Below, piece after piece: positions 31,438 through 38,024 of a DNA stretch of 38,313 bases (position 1 is the first letter of the stretch; the number at the start of each line of letters is the position of its first letter). The DNA is from a virus: positions 1-38,313 of IMG/VR virus record IMGVR_UViG_3300007346_000009, one strand, 5' to 3'. Below the pieces are notes generated by a model. It was not told the DNA's origin and searched no databases. It worked only from the letters and a program-made list of their open reading frames with translations. The position numbers and the translations under genes are program-made.

Positions 31438-32087
31438 TAGCAATCTCCAGTATATCCTGCTGATATCAGAACGATATCTCCCACCTCTCCCGATGGGAGA
31501 TCAGGGAAATTCGCGATATCGAAATCAATCTTAAACAGTAATACCCGATTGAATGGATCCACTCCGAATGCAGATGGCATTTCTCCATCATAGTTATCTG
31601 TTTCTCCACTCACAGGATTATCATAGTAATCATAGAATCCGAAACTAGAGAAAGGCACAGAGCCTAATTTTTTCACATCCAGTTTCACCTGATCACAGTT
31701 CACCTCTCCATATAGTGTATCAGCAGTTACACCTCCGATGATTCCAGTAGTGGCATCCTGCACCAAAACATTCTCGAAATACATTATCGCTCCATCATCC
31801 ATATTTACGGATACAGTGAGAAATATAGTAGCATCCCGAGATGGCAGCAGCCATCCATCAGATCCACTCGATACTGTTGTGCTTCTCAGATCCACAATCA
31901 CTCCACCCTGATAAACAGTAACATCTGCACGAACATTCGACAAATTTCCACTTGAGGAAATTATCGCGCTCTCATACAGGCTGAAATCGAACTCAAAATT
32001 GAGCTCTCCTCCAGTAAAGTGGGAGATTAAATATGGATTTTGAGCGAATACATAAGCACAGAGGCATTCGCTAGTTACTCCCCCAGC
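31437..32087 (-). CDS. C-terminal extension of the tail protein, read by -1 frameshift
   Basis: Open frame of 216 codons in the -1 frame relative to the 32075-32623 gene. It has no ATG or GTG in its first 48 codons; the first possible start is a TTG at 31943, yet the sequence upstream of that already looks coding (ECLCAYVFAQNPYLISHF, GGELNFEFDFSLYES). The upstream gene ends in CTG GGG GAG TAA, and a -1 slip on the G5 run joins the frames into a product of about 395 residues. The region is beta-rich (ADVTVYQGGVIVDLRST ... DATIFLTVSVNMDDG), like Ig-type extensions added to tail tube proteins by frameshift in other siphophages. An assembly error in the G run would look the same. Confidence 0.6.
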   Translation of the reverse strand, partial: AGGVTSECLCAYVFAQNPYLISHFTGGELNFEFDFSLYESAIISSSGNLSNVRADVTVYQGGVIVDLRSTTVSSGSDGWLLPSRDATIFLTVSVNMDDGAIMYFENVLVQDATTGIIGGVTADTLYGEVNCDQVKLDVKKLGSVPFSSFGFYDYYDNPVSGETDNYDGEMPSAFGVDPFNRVLLFKIDFDIANFPDLPSGEVGDIVLISAGYTGDC

Positions 32088-32623
32088 TCATAACATTTGA
32101 GAACCTCCTCAGGGAAATTGAAAGGGCAAGCGTGAGAGCTATCTTTCCACTTCACCTGCACCATCCACACAACCTCAGAGTTTAGATCATCCTCGATTGG
32201 AGCTTTAGGGATCACTGATACAGTAGCATCTGTGAGATGCCCTTTCGTTTCAGTCTTATACATTAGTTTGTACGATTGCTGCCCTTGTAGTGCATTGTAG
32301 AAATCGCAGTTCTCTGCATAATTTCGATCATAATAAGTGAGCACGAACTCATATCCGAGCAGCGTTTCCACTGTATCTCCATATCCAGCTCCCATCTGCT
32401 CAGATGGCTCAGGCAGTGCCCCATGCACTTTTGGTATCAGAATGATATCCCCACTCTGAATGCCAGCCTCCCACTCTGATTGAGATGTTTCATCCACGAA
32501 CTCGAACCCCTCCTTAATGAAAGCCACTGCTCTCACTCTACCGAACTCTCGTGGTAAACAAGGATCACAAGAATGTGGAGGTACAACATTCTCGCAAGTA
32601 TTCGGATAATATCCTCCAGCCAT
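32075..32623 (-). CDS. putative major tail (tube) protein
   Basis: 182 residues. N-terminus GGYYPNTCENVVPPHSCDPC is cysteine-rich; RVRAVAFIKEGFEFVDETSQSEWEAGIQSGDIILIPKVHG and GYEFVLTYYDRNYAENCDFYNALQ, VVWMVQVKWKD follow, a strand-rich build typical of tube proteins of Bacteroidota phages. It lies after the neck genes, where the tube gene is expected. The stop TAA follows a G5 run that may allow -1 frameshifting into the next frame. Confidence 0.6.
   Translation of the reverse strand: MAGGYYPNTCENVVPPHSCDPCLPREFGRVRAVAFIKEGFEFVDETSQSEWEAGIQSGDIILIPKVHGALPEPSEQMGAGYGDTVETLLGYEFVLTYYDRNYAENCDFYNALQGQQSYKLMYKTETKGHLTDATVSVIPKAPIEDDLNSEVVWMVQVKWKDSSHACPFNFPEEVLKCYELGE
32080..32084 (-). other. 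possible -1 frameshift site (G5 run)
   Basis: Minus strand CTG GGG GAG TAA: slipping back on GGG allows GGA GTA ACT AGC to be read, two codons before the zero-frame stop. The heptamer is not a classical X XXY YYZ, since only the GGG tRNA re-pairs fully. Confidence 0.4.
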
Positions 32624-32667
32624 ATTTTCTATTTTTTAGTTAGCTGATTTTTTCAGTATTACTGCTT

Positions 32668-33261
32668 TCAGCAGTCGCATATATCTATACACTCTCTCCG
32701 AAAATCAGAGCTGAGCGTGTAGTTTATTTTGATGAGAAAATCGGATTGATCTAGCCTGTAATCACTGCCCTGATATTCCTCGTTAAAAACCGATATCGAG
32801 TCCATTTTCGCTCCAGTTGGAGTGATGCTGATTTTGTCGATTTGTATTCCCGAGAGCAGATTTCTGCTGATTTCTGTGGGCATCGCTAAGATAATGAAAC
32901 TTTTCATCTGCTCATCAGATACTCTCAGCCTCGATCCTTTACCATATACAACCATACTCATCTGCTGCTCCTCTGTAAGCTCCTGAGAATCTCCGAATGA
33001 GCTCTCGCTCACTGATAGTGTAGAATCTGCTGCTCTTTTGTGATAGATCATCACTGGATATGTATCATCGATTATCACATCCACTGGCTCTCCATTTTCA
33101 TTGATGAAATAAGGAAACGCTCGCTCTGAGCCATCCTTATCTGTTTTGATGGTTGATGATGTGAGCCCATACAATATCCCTCCAGCGAACCTCTCATCTG
33201 TGAGGAGAGCTGCTTTGAGAACCTGATTTAATACTTTGATTTGTTTATCTAGAAATGGCAT
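32668..33261 (-). CDS. putative tail terminator / neck protein
   Basis: 197 residues. N-terminus FLDKQIKVLNQVLKAALLTDERFAGGILYGLT, middle YGKGSRLRVSDEQMKSFIILAMPTEISRNLLS, and an end with FRRECIDICDC. Size, beta character and position between the HK97 gp10-like gene and the tail tube gene fit a tail terminator. No clear signature. Confidence 0.5.
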   Translation of the reverse strand: MPFLDKQIKVLNQVLKAALLTDERFAGGILYGLTSSTIKTDKDGSERAFPYFINENGEPVDVIIDDTYPVMIYHKRAADSTLSVSESSFGDSQELTEEQQMSMVVYGKGSRLRVSDEQMKSFIILAMPTEISRNLLSGIQIDKISITPTGAKMDSISVFNEEYQGSDYRLDQSDFLIKINYTLSSDFRRECIDICDC

Positions 33262-33850
33262 CCTCTGTGAGTTTTTTTGCTAGAGATACAGCAGAGCTCC
33301 TCTCTTTTCTTGTTGGTGAAAATATTTTTTTCCCAAAGTAATCAGAGCTCTCGAATCCTTTCGCCCTCTTGAGCATAGCTGAGTTACTCCATCCGATTCC
33401 CCATCCTTTCGATGTTGGGAATAGCTGCATCTGATTGAAAAACTGCCCTGAGAGCGTGAGATTCACTTTTCCGAGAGTGTTCCTGCCTATCTCATTTTTA
33501 TATCCCTCATAACCATCCTCAAAGTATCGAGATTTATGTGGCTTACCTTTTCGCTTTCCTGATGCGAAAGTGGATCTCCTCTTTCCTTTGAAGTTCTTTC
33601 CCTCAGGCTTGAGCTTTTTCCCTACCATTTCATCCACTGGCACGTAAATCGGTTTTTTGCTGTATGTTCCGATATCTCCTCCAGCAGATGCCTCTCCTCT
33701 ATTCTGTATGCGATCCCTCATCTGAGCGAGATTGTTGAGAGCTACCTCTCTCACGATGCGTGATCCCTCCTGATCGGATGGGCTGAACTTTTTCAGCTTG
33801 ACGAATACCCTCTCTAGCTGTTTATCAATATCTGTGGCAAGCAGCAGCAT
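33245..33850 (-). CDS. HK97 gp10-like / neck protein
   Basis: 201 residues from the ATG at 33850 (MLLLATDIDKQ), in TGATG overlap with the previous stop. Basic protein with IVREVALNNLAQMRDRIQNRGEA, TLSGQFFNQMQLFPTSKGWGIGWSNSAMLKRAKGFE and RSSAVSLAKKLTEDAI; the pattern of an N-terminal helix, a beta core with 'gwgigwsns' and a C-terminal helix is that of gp10-like head-tail joining proteins. Overlaps the next gene by 17 bases. Confidence 0.6.
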   Translation of the reverse strand: MLLLATDIDKQLERVFVKLKKFSPSDQEGSRIVREVALNNLAQMRDRIQNRGEASAGGDIGTYSKKPIYVPVDEMVGKKLKPEGKNFKGKRRSTFASGKRKGKPHKSRYFEDGYEGYKNEIGRNTLGKVNLTLSGQFFNQMQLFPTSKGWGIGWSNSAMLKRAKGFESSDYFGKKIFSPTRKERSSAVSLAKKLTEDAISR

Positions 33851-34860
33851 CAGAGAGTAGTTTCCACATACGTTACCACAGCAGAGCATTCTAGGCAGCA
33901 CTCAGATTCATTGAGATCCACAGCATCAATCACTGTTTCCATTTCGTTCTGATAAACATCTAGAAAATCATCCAGCAGCTCCTGTGCATCTTTCCTGTTT
34001 ATCGATGTGAATTTATTCAGCCTGCTCGAGTGGATTCTCTCTCTCATCATTTCAGCCCCCATATAATACCACAGAGCTGTGCTGAATAGCTCTCTGCTGG
34101 CACATACGAGCCCCTCATACGAGCACTGGAGAGAAACGAATCCTCTGATCCCGAATGAGTTCTCTGTATCATATGAAACTCCGAGAGTAGATGTTTCTAT
34201 CCCTTTGATTCTAGCTGAGCAGCAGCCAGCTATGGAGCAGCCACACTCTCCTGATGTATCGTTTGATAGGGATGTTTTCGGAGATACCACTCCAGTGGAA
34301 ACATATCCGATCCTGAGCTCTCTTGTAAACTGGAGAGCTGGCACAGAGAAAATCGCTTTCACATCATTCCACTGCCCTGATTTTACAGCCACAATCTCGC
34401 TCCATAGTATCTCATTAGATAACGGATCAATTATCTGAAACTCGATATCATCATCAGCGAGTGCATAATATTGGAAACGAGAAACGCTCATCGTGATGAA
34501 TGGAGATATCTCTGCCTCTGTTCTGTGAGGATTGAGCTCCACTGATATGCCTCGAAATCCTGCTGCTGCTGGAGCTGTATCTGATGGATCCACGTACTGC
34601 CCGAAATAGTACCTATCCAGTAATTTTTTAATCCTGTATTTTGTTCTGAAATAGTTTGTGAGAGAGGTAGTGAATTTCTTTAGAGCTCTGCGCTCCACAT
34701 CTCTCCACACTCCGAGATACGTTTTCTGCTCCTCATTCGCGAGTTTTTCAATACTCTCCAGTGATATTCCCTCGAGATCATTGATGTAAAGCTCACTCAC
34801 AGGCTGCGAATCAGTGCATCCTCTGATACCTATATACCCCCTCAAACATTCCATTCTCAT
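33850..34860 (-). CDS. putative head-tail connector structural protein
   Basis: 336 residues. The central part (SPFITMSVSRFQYYALADDDIEFQIID ... RELRIGYVSTGVV) is beta-sandwich-like; a cysteine-rich stretch GECGCSIAGCC and a final ESECCLEC are notable; the C-terminal 90 residues are helical (ELFSTALWYYMGAEMMRERI ... DAQELLDDFLDVYQNEMETVI), as in adaptor proteins. It follows the major capsid gene. The CxC/CC clusters recur in several structural proteins of this phage. Confidence 0.55.
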   Translation of the reverse strand: MRMECLRGYIGIRGCTDSQPVSELYINDLEGISLESIEKLANEEQKTYLGVWRDVERRALKKFTTSLTNYFRTKYRIKKLLDRYYFGQYVDPSDTAPAAAGFRGISVELNPHRTEAEISPFITMSVSRFQYYALADDDIEFQIIDPLSNEILWSEIVAVKSGQWNDVKAIFSVPALQFTRELRIGYVSTGVVSPKTSLSNDTSGECGCSIAGCCSARIKGIETSTLGVSYDTENSFGIRGFVSLQCSYEGLVCASRELFSTALWYYMGAEMMRERIHSSRLNKFTSINRKDAQELLDDFLDVYQNEMETVIDAVDLNESECCLECSAVVTYVETTL

Positions 34861-34874
34861 TCTATTTAATAAAA

Positions 34875-34907
34875 AGAGGGAGAGAGCTTTTGCTCACTCC
34901 CTCTCTT
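34875..34907 (-). terminator. strong terminator after the major capsid gene
   Basis: Minus strand: GAGGGAGTGAGC - AAAA - GCTCTCTCCCTC, a nearly perfect 12-bp stem with one mismatch, followed by TTTTTA. It lies between the capsid stop and the next gene start and would limit read-through of an abundant transcript. Confidence 0.82.
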
Positions 34908-34929
34908 TTAAGTTAGCTATTTAATTAAA

Positions 34930-36102
34930 CTACTCTCTTGTTTCAAACGGAGGAAATGGAGGTCGTTCTGTACATCCATCGCACTCATTCGCGATTTTGT
35001 ATCTGAGAGCTCCGTTAGTTCCTGCTAATCGATCCGTTGGTTGATATGCATCTAGAGGCTGCTGGAATAGCCCGAAACGCTTAGTGAGGATGATTTTGTA
35101 CCCTCTACCCATCACGCGAGTATCATATCCATCGAAATCCTCCTCAGGGCAATCGATTTCCTTGATCTGCAAATTGAAAGGCATCATCACAGGAGCTGCT
35201 CCAGCCACAGGATTCTCCACAGGGAGCTGAATAGTACAGAACCAAGAGTTTCCGTGCTTGCCAGCTTTCCACGCGATGTATCTATCTATGTCAAAAAATC
35301 CCACAGAATTTCTAGCGAATACTCCAATCGAATCAGCTCCAATCTGAGTCCCAGATGCAGCATTGATATCATAATAAAAATCATACCCTCCCTGAGATGC
35401 ATTCATTCCTCCAGCATTGAGCCCGATGTTTGATTTCGCGATCTCGAATTTATTGAACAGCCCTGATCCAACGATCAGAGGATCTCCAGCGAACTCATTG
35501 ATCGCTGCATCTGATAGAATCTCAGTGATCCCAGCAGATAAATCAAGCACGCTCCCATCCTTGTTGATGTTGATGTTCTTATGAGCAGATGATCCATTCT
35601 CTGCATTCACTCCAAAAACGAGCTGGTTAAGCAGTTTCTTATCGATATTCACAATCATACCATTCACAGTATGCATTAACTGCGTCACAAGTTCCTGCAA
35701 AACAGGAGTTGATGGATTTCCAGTGGCAACCATTCGAGCAGCCTCCTCCTCGTATCGCTCCACGAATCCCCACTCGAGTTGAAATCCTCCTTTAGAGAAT
35801 AGTGGAGTTTCGATTGATCCCTCAGAATATTGAAATCCGAAATCATTATCACAATTATCTGTATCTCCTATCTGCTCATCAGTGATACGTGGGAGAAACT
35901 TGTATTTCAGATCTCGGATCATTCCTGAGGCAGTGCTCAGCTTTCCGTACTCTACGGATTGACCATTCACAGATGTGAGCTGTGCTGATGGTTGATTTTC
36001 TAGGCACATTTTCAGAAATCCACTCGGAGTGATTTTCGTGCCAGTGTAGTTCTGCTCTAGGAGCATTTTCAAATGAATAAGTAAATAAGGTACAAATCCC
36101 AT
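34930..36102 (-). CDS. major capsid protein
   Basis: 390 residues. Features of HK97-fold capsid proteins of this group: GFLKMCLENQPSAQLTS-type start, long E-loop-like region, NGSSAHKNININKDGS, ITEILSDAAINEFAGDPLIVGSG (P-domain helix and strand), GYDFYYDINAASGTQIGADSIGVFARNSVGF, and a terminal RGYKIILTKRFGLFQQPLDAYQPTDRLAGTNG. Scaffold gene upstream and dedicated terminator downstream support the call. Identification is mainly by position, size and sequence character. Confidence 0.75.
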   Translation of the reverse strand: MGFVPYLLIHLKMLLEQNYTGTKITPSGFLKMCLENQPSAQLTSVNGQSVEYGKLSTASGMIRDLKYKFLPRITDEQIGDTDNCDNDFGFQYSEGSIETPLFSKGGFQLEWGFVERYEEEAARMVATGNPSTPVLQELVTQLMHTVNGMIVNIDKKLLNQLVFGVNAENGSSAHKNININKDGSVLDLSAGITEILSDAAINEFAGDPLIVGSGLFNKFEIAKSNIGLNAGGMNASQGGYDFYYDINAASGTQIGADSIGVFARNSVGFFDIDRYIAWKAGKHGNSWFCTIQLPVENPVAGAAPVMMPFNLQIKEIDCPEEDFDGYDTRVMGRGYKIILTKRFGLFQQPLDAYQPTDRLAGTNGALRYKIANECDGCTERPPFPPFETRE

Positions 36103-36148
36103 AATTTCTATTTTTTTATGGATGGATCCCTATGGTATCAGAGAGATA

Positions 36149-37072
36149 TCAGTTTCCTCCTGTGAGAGCAGCGATCTGCGAATCGTATGCAGCAGATGCC
36201 TCTCGAGAGAATGCCTGAGCTCCAGCTCCTCCTCCGTTGGGATTATTTAATGGATTATTTCCAGCTCCAGCTCCAGCTCCTCGTGGAGCAGGATTCGGAT
36301 CAGACACTTTCAAAAGTTTTTTCTCTCCTAGTATTTTATCAGCGAGAGAGCCGAAACTGATTTTCTTGTTTTCGAGCATAAAATCCATTTGAGGATCGTT
36401 TGCTTGAACTAACCGAATCGATCCATCCTCTCCAGCGATAGGAGCAGCCCCTACCTCTTTCAGATATGAATCAACGATTTGCCTCGCGATCATCACATTT
36501 GTGGATTTATCTAGATCCTCCTGTGCGAAATCACGCATCCCGAGCTCTGCATTTTGTGCATAGTTCAGTATCTTATTCTGTGCCTCACTCTGAGCAGCTC
36601 TGATAGCATCCTCGTGAGATGATTTAATCGTATTTAGCTCCTGAGATAGCTCCTCGATTTTTGCTTTTCTAGCATCGAGCTGTGCTTTTGTTTCATCATT
36701 AGCTCCAGCAGCTCCCTGCTTTCCTCTCTCGATATCCTTGAGAGCATCTAGCATCATCCTCTGTTTTTTGTAGGATGATTTCTCGGCACGAATGGCTGAG
36801 AGTTTCTCCTCAGGTATTTCACCATACTCATCTGCATACTCATACAGAGTGGTATCCACTGTATTTAATGCCTGAGCTGTGAAATGTTTTTTTATCTCAG
36901 GAGAGTTTTTCGCGCTCTCCAAAGTGAGGAGATTCGATTTCAGTGGAGATGCTACCTCATCAGGTACATCCTGATCCAGTGCGAGCAAAGATCCCACAAC
37001 ATCAGCATTCGCCTCGATATCATATCCAGCATTCTGCAAAAGTTCCCCCAGTAGTTTTCCGAGTATCGGCAT
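36149..37072 (-). CDS. capsid scaffolding protein
   Basis: 307 residues immediately upstream of the major capsid gene. Long central coiled coil (about residues 85-175: ETKAQLDARKAKIEELSQELNTIKSSHEDAIRAAQSEAQNKIL), acidic N-terminal half, and a glycine/alanine/asparagine-rich C-terminal tail (PRGAGAGAGNNPLNNPNGGG), the usual make-up of scaffolds. No protease motif is visible. It organises capsid assembly and is removed later. A TAATTTTG box and an A-rich leader with repeated AACAGAAAA precede the start. Confidence 0.75.
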   Translation of the reverse strand: MPILGKLLGELLQNAGYDIEANADVVGSLLALDQDVPDEVASPLKSNLLTLESAKNSPEIKKHFTAQALNTVDTTLYEYADEYGEIPEEKLSAIRAEKSSYKKQRMMLDALKDIERGKQGAAGANDETKAQLDARKAKIEELSQELNTIKSSHEDAIRAAQSEAQNKILNYAQNAELGMRDFAQEDLDKSTNVMIARQIVDSYLKEVGAAPIAGEDGSIRLVQANDPQMDFMLENKKISFGSLADKILGEKKLLKVSDPNPAPRGAGAGAGNNPLNNPNGGGAGAQAFSREASAAYDSQIAALTGGN

Positions 37073-37095
37073 AGTTTTCTGTTTTTTCTGTTTCT

Positions 37096-37103
37096 CAAAA
37101 TTA
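37096..37103 (-). promoter_or_regulatory. candidate -7 box (TAATTTTG) of the head operon
   Basis: Minus strand TAATTTTG followed by GAGAAACAG and, 24 bases after the box, the ATG at 37072. No TTG at 19-21 bp upstream. It stands back to back with the plus-strand promoter at 37159-37189. Confidence 0.45.
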
Positions 37104-37145
37104 ACGAGCTCGATAGTGATATCAGTGGAGCTGTGGATATTTAGG

Positions 37146-37189
37146 TATCAGAGAGCTCTTTGATATCTAGATATGCTCTGATATCTTTG
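37146..37189 (+). promoter_or_regulatory. promoter with overlapping operator-like inverted repeats
   Basis: TTTG (37159-37162), 19-bp spacer, TATCTTTG (37182-37189), ATG at 37194: a near-consensus Bacteroidota promoter with practically no leader. Inverted repeat TATCAGAG (37146-37153) / CTCTGATA (37176-37183) brackets the -33 box and touches -7; a GATATCTAGATAT palindrome lies in the spacer. Autoregulation by the RHH-like protein is likely. Confidence 0.75.
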
Positions 37190-37193
37190 GGAT

Positions 37194-37358
37194 ATGAAAA
37201 ACGAAAAACAATCAGTGAGAATCATCCTCCGCAGCGTGCCTGATGATATACACGAGATGATCGTGAAAGAGAAATCACGATTCGAGCTGGATAATGGTAA
37301 AACGTGCTCCAGCCCTCAGGCAGTATATAAACTAATCAGGAGAGGAGCGAAAAAGTGA
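37194..37358 (+). CDS. small ribbon-helix-helix-like regulator
   Basis: 54 residues, too short for many ORF callers. QSVRIILRSVPDDIHEMIVKEKSRFE is the strand plus first helix of an Arc/MetJ-type RHH protein ('vRvilRnVPddlhe'), and SPQAVYKLIRRGAKK gives the second helix. The gene follows a promoter with inverted repeats by 4 bases and overlaps the next start by GTGA. A DNA-binding repressor role is inferred. Confidence 0.7.
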   Translation: MKNEKQSVRIILRSVPDDIHEMIVKEKSRFELDNGKTCSSPQAVYKLIRRGAKK

Positions 37359-37561
37359 GAGCTGTGAGAGCTGTGATATCACATACTGAGGCACTCGTTA
37401 GAATTGAGAGCTGTAATCGAGAATATGATCTCAGGATCCTGATGCATAGATTTCGGGATGATTTGATGTGCCATAGCTTAGAGAATCGAGAGCTGATCAG
37501 TGATGCTGTGAATGCACAGTTGATCATTATTCGAGCCCATAAAATCTTAAACAATAACTAA
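37355..37561 (+). CDS. hypothetical protein
   Basis: 68 residues from a GTG start in GTGA overlap. Helical (SHTEALVRIESCNREYDLRILMHRFRDDLMCHSLENRELISDAVNAQLIIIRAHKIL). The overlap with the RHH-like gene suggests translational coupling, as in small regulatory or toxin-antitoxin pairs, but no toxin motif is seen. Confidence 0.55.
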   Translation: MRAVRAVISHTEALVRIESCNREYDLRILMHRFRDDLMCHSLENRELISDAVNAQLIIIRAHKILNNN

Positions 37562-37566
37562 AACAG

Positions 37567-37761
37567 ATGAAGGATGATCCTCATTTCAGAGTGGAGCTCA
37601 AGATATTCCTGATGCACTTAATGGCTCGAGATAGTGGAGTTCCTGCTGGATTTAAGGATACAGCGAAATACCTCCACAGAAAGCTCACAGAGCCCGAACT
37701 CTTTCCAAGTGGCACAGATACCCATTCAGATGCAGAAAGTGGCTCAGAATCGAAATCCTGA
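37567..37761 (+). CDS. hypothetical protein
   Basis: 64 residues, helical N-terminal part (DPHFRVELKIFLMHLMARDSG) and a Ser/Asp-rich tail (SGTDTHSDAESGSESKS). Start preceded by AAAACAGATG, a form of the recurring start motif. The last codons carry the stem-loop repeat related to 16830-16849. Function unknown. Confidence 0.5.
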   Translation: MKDDPHFRVELKIFLMHLMARDSGVPAGFKDTAKYLHRKLTEPELFPSGTDTHSDAESGSESKS

Positions 37762-37789
37762 GAAATTTACTTTCATCCGAACTGAAAAC

Positions 37790-37815
37790 AGAGGAGCATT
37801 CGTTCCTCTTTTTTT
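37790..37815. terminator. terminator at the end of the plus-strand mini-operon (bidirectional)
   Basis: AGAGGA (37790-37795) and TCCTCT (37804-37809) form a perfect 6-bp stem followed by T7 on the plus strand; the minus strand has TGTTTTC after the stem and can end the 37821-38024 gene. The 3' half is nearly identical to the terminator at 14140-14168. Confidence 0.75.
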
Positions 37816-37820
37816 ATGCC

Positions 37821-38024
37821 TCAGAAAAGCAGCATCCCATCATCATACAGCTTCTGATCCTCTTTAGATAGTAGCTTATACTCATCATACTCCTCTCCAG
37901 TTTCCACTGCTTTCTCGATGTTCTCGATGAGCCTATCAGGATCACTCCACCACATCCCGATGATGGAGGGCTCTTTCCCGAATTTTTCCTTATGTGCCTG
38001 CTTTGCTTTTTGTAGCTCGTTCAT
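37821..38024 (-). CDS. small acidic protein following the MuF-peptidase gene
   Basis: 67 residues, start in ATGA overlap with the MuF stop. Acidic helical sequence (SDPDRLIENIEKAVETGEEYDEYKLLSKEDQKLYDDGM). No domain recognised. Position directly after an effector-like gene is where an immunity or chaperone gene would lie; this is inference only. Confidence 0.55.
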   Translation of the reverse strand: MNELQKAKQAHKEKFGKEPSIIGMWWSDPDRLIENIEKAVETGEEYDEYKLLSKEDQKLYDDGMLLF

